Assembly: GCA_949825045.1 (NCBI GenBank)
Contig: OX463835.1
Coordinates: forward strand, 23,143,201 to 23,207,200
From: Argyresthia goedartella
Taxonomy: Eukaryota > Arthropoda > Insecta > Lepidoptera > Argyresthiidae
Reading direction: 5' to 3'
DNA: 64,000 nt
Position 1 is the first letter of the stretch; each line of letters begins with the position of its first letter. Both the position numbers and the translations under genes were made by a program. The notes beneath the pieces are model-generated. The model made no database searches and was not told the origin of the DNA. It saw nothing but the letters and a program-made list of their open reading frames with translations. Below, piece after piece: positions 11,624 to 22,907 of the stretch.

Positions 11624-12170
11624 ATGTCATTCACCCTATCAATAACAGGCAATAAGTCACTTTTACCAATGAATTATTCTCCTACATTACAACTATAGAG
11701 GGAGAATATGAGTGCGCTTTACTATACCAAGCCACCTTTAATTCAATTCCATACGTTGATAGTGAAAATAACAAGTTTTATTTTAGCGAAAACGATGTTA
11801 TTGAAGTTCCTGAAGAAGCGTACGAATTGCTATAAACGATAACTTACCTTAAAGGAAAATTAAAAGATATCAACTTTATAATTTATCGTGTAAGAATAAT
11901 ACATTAAAAACCTATATCTTCAGCACCAAACCTATTCATTTTGAGAAAGAATATAGTCTAGAAAATGTATATTATTACCAAAAAAATATTTTGGTAATAA
12001 TACGCTCGAAGCTAATTTATTACATGAATCATGCCATCCTGCCAAAATTATTTCAACAACTGTGGTGAGGATTTCATGTGATATTGTAAGCGGATCAAAT
12101 ATAAACGGAAACACATTATACTTGAGTTTGCGCCAAAGGTCCCATCAGGATATAGTATAGTAGAAATAAA
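11624..12170 (+). pseudogene. Polinton penton-like minor capsid protein, decayed
   Basis: Starting at an ATG at 11624, legible blocks are MSFTLSITGNKS, then ECALLYQATFNSIPYVDSEN near 11715, YFSENDVIEVPEEAYEL near 11785, and far downstream PSGYSIVEI near 12155. These blocks, their order and the total span match the single jelly-roll penton protein of Polintons as I recall it. Several stops and frame changes occur between them. Identification rests on pattern memory; a profile search is needed to confirm it. Confidence 0.55.
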
Positions 12171-12354
12171 AAAAAATGCTTAGATGCAATTTTTTTACTT
12201 ACACATGGATGACTTTTACATCGCTTTACACTTCACATAAACAAGAGACCTTGAAACTAGGGTTACTAAAATTAAAATGGCAACAAATATAATGACCACC
12301 ATAATATTTTTTTCCTACCCAAAATGGCTAAATGACCACCAAAAGTTGTAGAAT
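12171..12354. other. AT-rich spacer
   Basis: No feature is seen between the Polinton fossil and the next repeat. Confidence 0.4.
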
Positions 12355-12485
12355 ATATCAGGGCAAAATGCTGCGGTAGCTTAGGTGAAGGTTGGTTTAA
12401 CATGTTGAACATGTAAGAACAACAAAAAATACTTAAAACATAAACTTAAGTACACAAAACATAAAAAGAAGTTTGGTGATCAAAT
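12355..12485 (+). repeat. repeat shared with the MITE interior
   Basis: The stretch starting atatcagggcaaaatgctg matches the interior of the 2436-2674 MITE (from 2466), including the acatgtaagaac and aaacttaagtac blocks. It lacks the 28-bp inverted ends and the GC-rich insert present in the MITE. It is a diverged relative or the source of the MITE interior. Confidence 0.65.
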
Positions 12486-13019
12486 TTATCCAAACACAAT
12501 TTGGCGGACATCCATCCATTCTGGCAGTCATTTCGAATTTTTTGGTAATCGTTTAAACACAAGCCAATTAAAATTGTTCACTTGTCTGAAAAATTAATAA
12601 AGGCTTTGAAAATATATATTTTTTTATTTATTTTTTAATAACTGGCTATACGTTGTATTTTTACAGTTCATATCGATCAATCGACAATTACTAAAAACAG
12701 AACTAACACAATATTTCAAAACATTGGTGCAAATTTGTGCCTCTGCTACCTCTATTAGGAAAATAAGGCGTGATGCTCTATGTTGGTTGTAGAAAGAGCC
12801 GATCCTAAATAACAGGAGATCAGCACAATATCAAATAAGTTATGTTAATATTCTGAAATACATGTTACATTATATTATGGGAAAGATTATATTTGATGAT
12901 TAAGCATACTCAAAATACAAAAAAAATAAGTTTTTTTTTTTTTAAAACGAGCTTTTATTAAAAATGAACTAAAAAGTTAAAAATAAAAAAATATAAAAAA
13001 ATAACTGACGGAGTTCCTA
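12486..13019. other. AT-rich region with nothing recognised
   Basis: This stretch has long A and T runs (for example 12930-13010) and no coding frame or repeat that I recognise. Confidence 0.45.
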
Positions 13020-13220
13020 TGGCCACCATCCAGCTCCATCATCAGATCAGCTCTATGTCATAATAATATTGCATTGTCATCCGATTTAAACATGCATACA
13101 ATATTTCAGCTCAATCGGAAACCGGAAAGTGGATCAAATTTAACTTGCAAGATTTGATTACAGACAGACAGACAGACAACGGGACAGATGAAACTAAATA
13201 AAAGCTTGTAAAAACCACCA
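13020..13220 (+). repeat. interspersed repeat (SINE or RTE tail) with CAGA tract
   Basis: The block contains cagctcaatcggaaaccgg, ggatcaaatttaacttgcaa, a (caga)n tract at 13163-13180 and a final aaactaaataaaagcttgt. I remember this as a common interspersed repeat in lepidopteran DNA. Class assignment (SINE versus LINE 3' end) is not settled by sequence alone. Confidence 0.5.
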
Positions 13221-13364
13221 GTGATAAACCTGTCTCCAGATTCTCACATGCCATAGTGTTATGCATGACTTTTTCCATGTGGGATGTCTAATGCATCCAC
13301 TTTCCCCCGATTATTCAATAACCTATTTAACATTACTTTCTATACGAGATGGCAGAGGCATAAC

Positions 13365-14378
13365 CACAGACCAGATATCGAGATAGACAGCGAAAGTCTA
13401 CCTACCTACTTCGCGTGTTTTTAATAGGCGTACTTCGCTCATCCCGGCTCAGTCGCTCTCTGGCTGTTCGAATGTAAGCCGTGTACTAATAAACATAAAA
13501 ATGCCTTACAGTGGCGTTGTGAATTGCAAAAACTCAAGCAATGTTGTTTCCAAAAAAAACGACGGCGTTATCTTTCATACGTAAGTAATTTTATTTCTGA
13601 AATTAGCATAATTTATTTAATAATTAATTATTTTTAATTTCGAGTAGCGTCTCCCGTTTTTACTGAGATAGGTTGAACCATAGCGTATATTTCCCATGGA
13701 CTTCATCCACTGCTACTTCCACTTTACACAATTCATGGATATCTCTTTCGTAGCCCTCAATGAACAGTGAAGCAAACTATACTTTCGTTAACCTAACAGT
13801 TGCATGGTACAGTCGATTTGCTCATTTTTCTGTCGATTTAATCAGATAGTGTTGTACAATGCGACGGTTCTTGCAAAATCGCTGGACGATTCGATTTTGT
13901 TAACGGAAGAATGATAATTCTGAGTTACATTTTCATTGCAATCTATATTTTAGTATATGGGAAATCTGATACTATTCCACAGTTTAAGATCGATTCGAGT
14001 AACTGAATAAGGGGGCTGGACGGATTTACACATGAATAATTAAATGTAAATAGGTACTACAGACAAATACATACTTTAACACTCTATGATGTGATATCCT
14101 GGTGCAATGCTACGATACGATCTCCCGCTCGAAACACTGCCGGCTTACTGACAAAAAGGCGACGCGGTAGGTACGTGGTCGTGGTAGGTAGGTGATTCCC
14201 GCAGCAGCGCTCATTTTGAATCGATTTGGCGGCGCGCCTTTGACTCTTATCACGATTAACATGCTAACCCATCACTAAAAGGCGCTCGTGACGTCACAGT
14301 AGGTAGTGAAAAAGATACACGGTTGGTTCTCATACATTCGACCGTGTTTGCTGCGTCTATCTCGATATCTGGTCTGTG
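13365..14378 (+). mobile_element. P-like non-autonomous DNA transposon
   Basis: Inverted ends of about 25 bp (cacagaccagatatcgagat at the left, its reverse complement ending at 14378) bound a 1014-bp unit. An identical 8-bp duplication, ggcataac, flanks it at 13357-13364 and 14379-14386. An 8-bp duplication and CA...TG ends fit P-type transposons, and hAT would also give 8 bp. The internal start of a THAP-like exon (13501-13580) favours P. The DDE-type transposase domain is absent, so it would depend on another copy. Confidence 0.7.
13501..13580 (+). pseudogene. THAP-domain first-exon remnant
   Basis: An ATG at 13501 opens MPYSGVVNCKNSSN and then GVIFHT, ending at a consensus 5' splice site gtaagt at 13581. 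THAP zinc fingers of P-type transposases begin MPxxCxxxxCxN and continue to an H-F-P region. Here the first zinc-binding Cys appears to be Ser. No second exon was found before the right inverted end, so only the DNA-binding start remains. Confidence 0.5.
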
Positions 14379-14404
14379 GGCATAACGTTCTGACTTTACG
14401 CCGT

Positions 14405-14971
14405 TTATTCAATAATCCATTTTGTATGACAGGAGGCAAGCCCACCGCTGCAGCTATGGAGAAACGAAGGTTGTAAAAATATTTATTTAGTTATTGTTAT
14501 TTTTAGATGCTAGTACGCTAGACCATAATCGTATAGGAAAAGGTCGCTATGTTATGTTGGTATTGTCAGGCGCTAAAAAATATCCAACATTTATATCATT
14601 CCCTGTATTATCTGGACATAGTGCAGTCAAGCTTATTAGATAATCATAGCTGCGGCGATGGGTTAGCTCCATGTCACGCAACAAAACTGATTAAGAGCGT
14701 ATTTCTATTGCAATAAACTTAAAGGCTATGTTATCGTTCAATGACAATGGAACGTTATAACGTGGACAAAATTGTGCCTCTACCATGACTGTATGGGAAA
14801 AAGCCTGACGCTATGTTTTGCTATGTTAGTTCTATCACACGATAAGTAACCACTTGTACATATGCTTTCCTGAATTATTCCTTCGGGATAAAGTACCGTC
14901 GAGTTAATCAGATAATCATAGCTGCTGCGATGGGCTAGCCTCCTGTCATGCTAAAATGGATTATTGAATAA
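14405..14971. repeat. foldback/MITE-like element with about 55-bp inverted arms
   Basis: The left arm 14405-14458 (ttattcaataatccattttg...) is the imperfect reverse complement of 14917-14971. A third, partial arm copy lies inside at 14644-14692. It has no coding potential. The P-like element lies just outside its left arm, and a similar attattcaataacc sequence occurs at 13310, so this may be part of a larger composite. Confidence 0.6.
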
Positions 14972-15225
14972 CTGACTAAAAGCAGTAAAGTATCTGGTAC
15001 GGTTTTTGAATGAATATTAGTTGGAAGCGCGTTTTTATCGTTCACTGACTAACCCCAGTAGAGGGGGTTCGTTCAGTGCCACCCCTTATAGAAAAACCGT
15101 GACTGCCAGAAAGATGATTTTCAAACAAGTCTTATCTTGAAAAAACGTGTTGCAATGAGATTTCAATAACCATCTTACTTAGAACTCCGTCCGGGGTCAG
15201 GGTCCGGGGTTCGACAATGCATGCA

Positions 15226-15663
15226 TTATTGCATTAGATATGTGCAGTCAGATAGTTCCAATGATTGTGGTCGGTTGCATGCAATCGCTGATAGAATGTG
15301 AATTACTGTTTTTACTGTTTTACTGTTCATTCGCATGATAACATCTGTGGCAAGTGGGCGGTCGATCTTTGCGCGGCCGAAATGTGCGGCAGCAATCTTC
15401 CTAACAGCAGCTTCTCGAACACCTTTGACATGGTGCTCAGGAGGGTGATAGGCCGATAGCTCTCGGGATTCTTGATGTTCTTGCCCGGCTTGGGGAGCAT
15501 TATGACCAGGCCTTCCTTCCATGCAGTAGGTAAGTGCCCCGTGCGCATGATGCCGTTAAACAAGCGCGTCACAGCCGCCACAGTCGGCGGCGGCATGTTG
15601 CGCAGTGTCACGTTGGTGATGCGGTCTGCACCCGGGGCTTTCCTGGGCTTGGTGCGCCTGAGC
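15226..15663 (-). pseudogene. LINE X, reverse transcriptase part left of element C
   Basis: This is the downstream half of a Jockey-type LINE that was the landing site of element C. Coding from 15663 leftwards shows KPRKAPGADRITN, GHLPTAWKEGLVIMLPKPGK, SYRPITLLSTMSKVFEKLLL, the fingers region of a LINE RT. The frame then decays at about 15375, before the FADD box, so the LINE is 3' truncated or rearranged here. Its upstream half is at 59483-60268. Reading across, the two halves are consecutive once C and one GTTC are disregarded. Confidence 0.75.
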
Positions 15664-15667
15664 GTTC

Positions 15668-15948
15668 TGTTAGAAGGCCTCTGGTGTCTGTCTTTTAAAT
15701 AAAAACTACAAAGTTCACCTAACTAGACTTTATTCTTCTTTTGAGAGATTACACACAAACTAGACTATGAATTCTTAAAAGCGGAGGCGACCGCTCCACG
15801 CGAATGAACAAATCTAATTGAAAAAATATTATTCAAGTAAATGGCAGGCTACCAAATGGCAGGCTATGCAATAGAATACCACGGAAAAATACGTAACATG
15901 GTGATCTGCTAGTTTAGCTTTTATTGCATAGAAAATAGGGTTATAACA
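15668..15948 (-). repeat. element C 3' LTR
   Basis: It matches 59195-59478 with scattered differences (for example around 15768, 15799 and 15825). The outer edge is fixed by the GTTC duplication at 15664-15667. Confidence 0.85.
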
Positions 15949-15960
15949 GCTCCCCCATTT
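15949..15960 (-). other. element C polypurine tract
   Basis: Directly inside the 3' LTR the reverse strand reads aaatgggggagc, the purine-rich primer site for plus-strand DNA synthesis in LTR elements. Confidence 0.75.
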
Positions 15961-16136
15961 TGACGAAGCTTCATCCCTTAAAATGAAGCGAAGTAAATAC
16001 ATAATAATAATTAAAATTACTAAAAGAGAAATTAGCAGATTACCGATTTCATTTTAAGAAGCCAGTGCATTTTTATCAATTACATGGTTAAATATAATTC
16101 ATAGAATAGAAAAGTATATTATCTTAATTATACAGA

Positions 16137-18078
16137 CTAAAAGTTTAGGTTTCTCCTGGATGAGTGTGTACACTCGGCTTTATTATAACTTGTATGAGGA
16201 GCTGGTAAAGATTTCATGGATCTCTTGTCATCTTCAGACGAGGAGATCTCAGACATCTCTATAGAGTTGGCTTTGTGTTTTACAAGCTTTTTGTTATGAC
16301 ATTGGTCGAAAATCTGTATACAGCATACCGAATTTGATTTAGTACTACGGTATTTGTAACATTTATAAAGTTTGTATCCGACAAATAAGAATACCAAATA
16401 ATTAAAACATAAGTAAATGTAGAGTAATAGTGGGCATATCTTATTAAATGTGATTCCGACTGTAGTTTATTTATATCGTTTTCTAAATTATTTAATTGAT
16501 GAGATGCATATTTCAAGGACTCTAAGTCAATTTTGCTCAGGTGTTAAATGAGGTAAGGTTTTGTTAAAGACTTCTTTCTTAAAGGAGACTTTATCACGTT
16601 AGTATAAGACATAGTCGGTATAAGTTGGATGGTCCTTGAAAATCCGATACATTCTTCTGTTAGTTTAGCAATACCAGTTCCAATGATAGAGTAGTCGACA
16701 ATGTCGTCATTACATTTTATGGTGAGTTTGCTAGAATCTGACTGTACATAAATCCATCTATTATTAAAAAAAAAAAGTGTATCGATAGCAATGGTACATA
16801 CTTTGATTAAATAAATATATTCTATTCTATTATTACTAAGCTTTTGCCAAATATCAATCTGGCCTATAAGTAGTTTTGAATAACATTGAGGAGGTAATGA
16901 TAGTGTCACCTCCGTAAGGAGCCTTGATTCACAATTAGGATTGCCTAAACTAGAAAATATTTAAACAAGTTCACATATAGAATAGTTACTACTAACAAAT
17001 TTACATTTGTCTAGATTATTAATCATGGCATAATGCATTCTGTTATCACTAAGTCCAATGTAGCTATCAGAAGGTTGAATGAGTGCGAAAGTACGGGTAA
17101 CATGTGATTCATCATGTGGAGTAGGTAGAGGTACATTTTTATACACCATGAATGTTTCTGACGTTATCAGCGAGACTTGCAGGATAAAAACTATTTTGTT
17201 ATTTGAACTAAGTTTAGACGTATCAATGAGGGTGTGGATGTTATTTACGCTAAGAGCAACTGGAAAGTCTAGACGTTTGTCTAGTTGGATACTATGCGTT
17301 GATAATTCATTGTACAGATTTAATACATACATTAACCTTAGAAAATAAAACAGCAATTAACGTAGTATCTAATAGATTAGATACAGAAAGTAGAGAACTC
17401 TCTATAATATTCAGTAAACTATTTATCCTGTAAATATAAAATAATTCGTTATCTATTTTGGTAATTTGAGATAATATCCCATTCATGCTGTCGATTTGGG
17501 AGTTAATTTTAATTTAATTTTGGTTAAGTTTGTAAATGGTAGAATTAAAAGTATTTTATTAAAAGGCTGAGTTTACAACATGAATGTTATCCTTCATCAA
17601 GTGAAATAGTTCATTTTCGCTTTTCTTACATGATTCGATAGCAGAATCGTATTTTCTGGCATCATCAGCGTGAAGAGTTTCCAAAGAAAAATTTCAGGAT
17701 TTCTCCGCCAAATTCAAGAGATCGCTTTACCTTACTTTGGGGTTGATTCAAAATTAGATGAGATAATGATTGCAGTTTAATTAAATTTGATTGTACTTAA
17801 ACATCGATAGGGCTAAAAGCTTCCTTACACTAGATCAAATCCGATAATTGTATTTTATTACACAGTTTCTCCGATTTTTGTAAAAGTGTTTCAATATTAT
17901 CAAGATATGGTTGTAATGATATGAGGTCAATGTGTGTAATTACTTTCCAGTAGTCGTTGAAAAAATGTATCGAGGTTAAAGGTTCAAAGTAAATTCCTGG
18001 GCTGTGAACTATGGGTGTGATTTTTGATTCAGCGCTACATCCGTATAGCAAGGCTCTGAAAATAAGGAGAATGGGCAA
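16137..18078 (-). pseudogene. element C env, F-like, broken
   Basis: This is a remnant of an envelope glycoprotein of the errantivirus/baculovirus F type. From 18078 the start resembles a short signal region, then IYFEPLTSIHFFNDYWKVIT and HIDLISLQPYLDNI, the conserved N-terminal W/iD block of that family. Middle pieces lie at 17356-16961 and 16909-16544. Near 16420-16340 a hydrophobic segment (YLVFLFVGYKLYK) looks like the membrane anchor, followed by a Ser/Lys-rich tail ending at 16137. At least four frame breaks exclude function. A furin site could not be located with confidence. Position 3' of integrase and before the LTR is where errantivirus env sits. Confidence 0.75.
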
Positions 18079-18179
18079 AGGTTATATTAGGTTAGTTAGC
18101 AGGTTTAATTTCATTGGTATGTTACTTTACATGTCTGCGACCCACTTGTAAAGTGACGTTATGTTTGTTATGTACTACC

Positions 18180-19153
18180 TTATATATGTAGTACCTTAAC
18201 AACTTTGTAAGGACCTTTCCATATAGGGGATAGAGCTTTGAGCAGCCTATGATGCTGCTTTAAGTAAACCATGTCACCGGTTTTGTATTGCGAGTCGCGA
18301 GAATGTGCATCGTAGTAATTTTTGGACCTTTCTTTACTTGATATGATATTCTGAATAGCTTTTTCGCGACTGAAACGCATCCTGTATTGCAGGGCACGGA
18401 TATATTCATTGTAGGTAGTGTTATTAGACGTATCGTATAAAGAGTTGGGAATAGACGGTTTATAGCCATATAGAAGTTCGTGTGGGGTAAATCCAGTAGT
18501 ACAGTGAGGAGTGGTATTGTAGGCTAAAATAGCTGTAAACAGGTAGCAATGCCAGTGATTCTGGTTTTCATTGACAAATGATTTAAGGTACTCTTTTAGA
18601 GTAGCATGAGAGCGCTCAAGAGCTCCGTTAGTTTGTGGGTGATATGGAGTAGTAAAAAGGGCCTTAACCTTTAAAATTTCTGTTAGTTATTTGAATAGGT
18701 CTGATGTGTAACAGGTGCCTAAATCCGTTAGGATGTGTTTTGGAAATCCGAAAAGGGATATGAAGTGCACTAGGTTCTCTCACTTGTTGCACTTACCAAA
18801 GGGTAGGCGGTTGAGAATTTTGTGAGGTCATCTTGAAGTGTCAAGATGAACTTGAAATTTTGGAAGCCAGCGTCGGGTAAGGGACCTACGACGTCAAGAG
18901 CTAATCGTTCAAACGGTCTAGTAGAAGTGGAAGTTATTTCCATAGGAGCCTTATTTGATATCCTTAATGGTTTGTTAATTTGGCATAACTTGCATTTTTT
19001 TTCGTAATCTTCGATATCAGACCGCATACTTTTCCAGTAGTAGGCTGTCTTGATTCTGGTGTACATTCGTTTCGAACCTGGGTGACCAGCGATAGTAGAA
19101 TCGTGGTTTTCTTTGAGAATTTTGGGAACTTCGGCAGGCGTTGGATAAATCAT
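18180..19153 (-). pseudogene. element C integrase
   Basis: A DDE integrase follows RNase H. The HHCC zinc module is seen in AGHPGSKRMYTRIKTAYYW and KKCKLCQINK near 19090-18985. The catalytic triad is legible as LALDVVGPLP (near 18895), ILTDLGTCYTS (near 18735) and PYHPQTNGALERSHATLKE (near 18620). The C-terminal GPY/F-type motif reads SPIWKGPYKVVKV at about 18230. A stop at about 18690 and a frame change at about 18775 split it. Of element C's proteins it is the best preserved in terms of key residues. Confidence 0.85.
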
Positions 19154-20272
19154 TTTATTTTTATAGATATTTTTATTGATATCTTAATGTTTGTGTTGTG
19201 GAAAATGTGAGATATCATGTTATAGAATTTTGTGTAAGCTAACTTAGAGAAGGGATCAGAAAAATCTGGTAATGCAAGGTCAGTGGTCTCCGGGTTGACT
19301 TCTAAAATTTGGTTTCTAAGTTTCATTAGCAAATTATATACATCATTGAATTGTGTTTCCTCGTAGTGGTGGATTTTCGTGAATAGAAAGTTAAACATTT
19401 TACTATTCATATTCACGCTTTTTATCGTAAGTGGTTCGCGTTCTGAATCCAGTAGGTCAGCGGAATTGAGTTGAGACATTAGCTCTTCGCAATGAGGCAT
19501 AGAGTATTCAAAGTCTAATGAGACGGGACACGCGATTGATTTTTAGCTTAGATAGGTGTAGAGCTTCGGTATGCTCTTCCATCACGGTATTTATATAAGG
19601 GATTTTATTTGTGAATTGTTCCTTGAAGTACCTTTCATAGGGAAAGTTTAGTAAATTTCGGGAATCAATGACATTTACAGGACAACGTGATAAAGCGTCA
19701 GCGTTAGAATTTAGATGACCTTGTTTAAAACTATTTCATAGTCATATTCTTCTAGTTTAAGGCGCCAGCGAATTAGTCGGCTGCCAGGATCCTTAACATT
19801 GAATAGCCAAACTAAGGGCCGGTGGTCCGTTACGATTTTAAATTTGCGACCGAAAAGGTAAGGGCGGAAAGTTTTGACGGCATAAATTATGGCAAGAAGT
19901 TCCTTCGCAGTGGTCGAATTAATTCAGATTAATTTAAGGTTCTGGAAGCATACGCTATAGGCTTGTCCTTGCCTATATCGCCTTTCGAAAGAACTGCACC
20001 CACGGCATAATAAGAAGCATCCGTTGTGATCAAAAACGGGGCAGAAAAATCGGGGTATTGAAGGAGAGGCGCCGTGGTGAGTTTTTCTTTAAGAAGTTGT
20101 AAAGCATTTTCTTGCTCTGAAGTCCAATCGAAGGGAATATCCTTTTTAAGGAGTGAAGTTAACGGCTTTGTTATTTTAGAAAAGTTTTCTATGAAACGTC
20201 GGTAATATCCGACAAGACCAAGGAATGATTTGATTTGTTTCACATTTGTTGGTACTGGAAAATCAGTGACAG
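19154..20272 (-). pseudogene. element C RT end and RNase H
   Basis: Reading left from the D insertion, 20291-19929 gives the RT connection region (QIKSFLGLVGYYRRFIENFS) and the RNase H start (LITTDASYYAVGAVLS). A stop follows at 19929, then [20 protein letters not shown] near 19810. Between about 19740 and 19500 the frame is ragged. 19500-19150 is a 116-codon piece that links to integrase in errantiviruses. Element D inserted 5' of here, duplicating GACAG. Confidence 0.8.
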
Positions 20273-20817
20273 TGTTCAGGCTTCTCAGCACCTAATGACC
20301 TCGTAGGGGCCCATGAGCTGCGAGGTAGCGTGACGATCAGGTGCCAAGAAGTGATGAACGTCGGCGATTCACCGAGCTGAAGTTATGTGGGGTAGATCTA
20401 ACCTGGTCTGTGCTTCGGTCCCGTCAACCTCCTGTCTCTCTGCAAGGCCCGGGTGCACCCTAGGCTCTTCTTGGTAGAAAGGTTCTTCAGCCAACCAGGT
20501 ATGACTGGCGGGCCAACGTGGTAGCACAGTGTCCAACACAGGTTATGTTTCTACTCGTAAATACAAATCGGGCACGAAAATCCGAACTTTATCTGGTTCG
20601 AGAGACAACAACACACTCTGCTATATTAACAATCCTGAGGGAATCCCGAATACATTCCAGATGCCCTGCGATTTCATTTCAAACCCTAACCAAAACGCGT
20701 TTACATTGCGAGAGCTTTCGTCTGTCAGTTGTCAAAACTGCCAGGTTGACAGCTAACGTCAAATTAAAAAATGGCCGTTCAGAAACCATCGATCGAATAT
20801 CGATTTGGAATCGAACA
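20273..20817 (-). repeat. element D 3' LTR
   Basis: This 545-bp LTR is about 98 percent identical by eye to 27912-28456. The outer edge is fixed by the GACAG duplication. Confidence 0.9.
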
Positions 20818-20849
20818 ATCACCCGCCCGGACAGGCACCCACCTGTCCC

Positions 20850-22907
20850 CTAATCTACGGGCAGCCGAGACAACGTTGCTACCGCTCGTTTTAGAACCGA
20901 GCCTCCTACTAGAACCTCTGCAGACCGGGGGGTCCCGTCCTTGCCAGGGAACAAGTTAACAATGCGCCCCCTGCGCCAACGTAGTGGCGGTAGGTTAGCA
21001 TCCTTAACCAGAACGAGTTCACCAACACTAGGGGGGCTAGTTTTGTCAGTCCACTTAAGGCGCTGTTGTAAGATATGCAGATACTCGAGCGACCAACGCT
21101 TCCAGAAATTCTGAGTAAACTGCTGCAACATCTGATACCTTGACAACCGATACAATGTCACTCCCTCGAAGGGGTGCTCGGGCAACGCGTTAAGTGGCTG
21201 TCCTATCAAGAAATGGCCTGGGGTAAGAGCCTCCAGGTCATTTGGATCCGAGCTGAGCGGACACAACGGTCGCGAATTGAGAACGGCCTCGATCTTACAG
21301 AACAATGTCGCGAGCTCCTCAAAAGTCAGCGCGGTCTGACCTACTATACGCCCCAAGTGCGTCTTAGCTGACTTAACTACGGCCTCAAAAATCCCACCCC
21401 AGTGGGGGCAAATCGGTGGGCTGAAGGTCCACTGTATACCCCGACGGGAGAGGGCCGTTCCAATATCCACTTTATTTACATTCAAAAAGTTGACTATCTC
21501 TCGTAAGTATGGTTCCGCACCTATGTAGTTAGTGCCGTGAGAAACATACCTATCCAAACAAGCAATGAAAGCCTCTGTCGAGAGATCGGCAACGAGCTCG
21601 AGATGTACCGCCTTGGTGGATAAACAAACAAACACACATAGGTACGCCTTGTATTGCTTAGCGGTACGCAATCGTGAACTCTTCACCATAAACGGTCCTG
21701 CAAAATCCGTACCAACACCTGAAAACGGTCTGACCTCATTCACACGATCAGGGGGCAAGGCCCCCATGAGAGGTTGCATCGTGGCAGCCTTAAGTCGATA
21801 ACAAGGCATGCACCGAAACACGATGTTCCGTATGGCACGGCAGGCAGATAAGATCCAAAACTCCCGCTGGAGCGTGGCCAACAACGCGTTACAGCCGGCA
21901 TGCGCATTTTTAATATGACGATCAGTCACCAGCAATTCAACTAACTGTCCCCCCTTGGGGAGCAGAAGTGGGTGACGAGCCGAATACGACAGATTCGCAT
22001 TGCGCAATCTTCCTCCTACCCGAAGTAACCCGGTCGAATCAACAAAGGGGTTGAGACGCGCGACGGCTCCCTTCAATTTCGAACGTCCACTTCGTATAAT
22101 CTCCAATTCTGCCCCAAACTTCGAGGACTGTACCAACCGGACCAAATTTAACAGCGACTCGTTTCGCTCTGCCGGAGTCAGAATAGGGTTCAACGTTCGC
22201 TGATCGCAAGGAGTACGACAATTTCGAGCGAATCTCCTAATCCAAGTGGATACGTTTATCAACTTGTCAAGTGAGCTATACCGGTCCAGCAGAAACCCGG
22301 CGTCAGGGTCCTCAGCCTTCTGGGTAACATGCACGGCCGCTCTGGGGCCATGATCCGAAGATACTACTACATGGCTGTGGGGCCAGTCCGATTCTCTCTT
22401 GGCAAGCCAGGGTGGTCCCCACCACAAATGGTGTCTAACGAGTTCAGTAGCCCGACATCCCCTGGATGCACAATCAGACGGGTTCAATTCTCCTGGTACA
22501 TGTCTCCAGGTCAGTGGGACCTCAGACGACACAATCTGGGAGACACGGTTCGCAACAAAAACCTCCAAGTTATGGACCGAAGCCTTCAGCCAGCACAAAA
22601 CAATCTGGCTGTCCGTCCAAGCGTACACCGTATCCTCCAAACCCACTGACCCACGCAACACTGTTAGAGTGTGATTCAAAAGTTTGGTCAAAAGAGCAGC
22701 CCCGGACAGTTCCAGTTTTGGAATCGTCATCCTTGTCCGAATAGGCGCTACCTTGCTTTTTGCCAAAACGCACGTCGACCTCCCCGGTGGAGGTGACGGT
22801 TCGCAAATAAACCGCTGCCGCAAACCCTCGTTCAGAGGCATCACAAAACCCGTGAAGGGTTGCCCTGTAATCCCCAGCAGGGACCAATTTCCTCGGCAGC
22901 GATACAT
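20850..22907 (-). pseudogene. element D RNase H-integrase part of pol
   Basis: A 685-codon frame. It starts in the RT/RNase H connection (TIPKLELSGAALLTKLL, YAWTDSQIVLCWLK, TWRHVPGELNPSDCASRG), then the integrase zinc module (HAGCNALLATLQREFWIL, FRCMPCYRLKA) and catalytic core. GTDFAGPF holds the first Asp and HWGGIFEAVVKSAK the Glu. The second Asp, normally in SDNGTNF, is missing: the sequence runs DRYVSHGTNYIGA, about a dozen residues short. The C-terminal BEL signature (GELVLVKDANLPPLRWRRGR) is intact. It is out of frame with the RT frame, the shift being near 22760. It is therefore inactive for integration despite the long frame. Confidence 0.88.

Larger units (their letters stand above)
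9835..12175 (+). mobile_element. Polinton/Maverick fossil
   Basis: Four consecutive decayed genes, all on the forward strand and in Polinton-type order, indicate the remains of a large virus-like DNA transposon. They are a retroviral-type integrase, a phospholipase-like plus hydrophobic protein, an adenovirus-type cysteine protease and a penton-like minor capsid protein. Protein-primed DNA polymerase, packaging ATPase, major capsid protein and the long terminal inverted repeats are not in the window. Multiple stops and frameshifts show it is old. Outer limits are only where similarity fades. Confidence 0.75.

Noticed and set aside
13020..13220. Satellite DNA
   Set aside because: Only a short CAGA tract is tandem; the rest is a unique-order interspersed repeat.
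16961..17356. Independent host gene of 131 codons
   Set aside because: Lies within element C between integrase and LTR and fits broken env; no intron or host motif.
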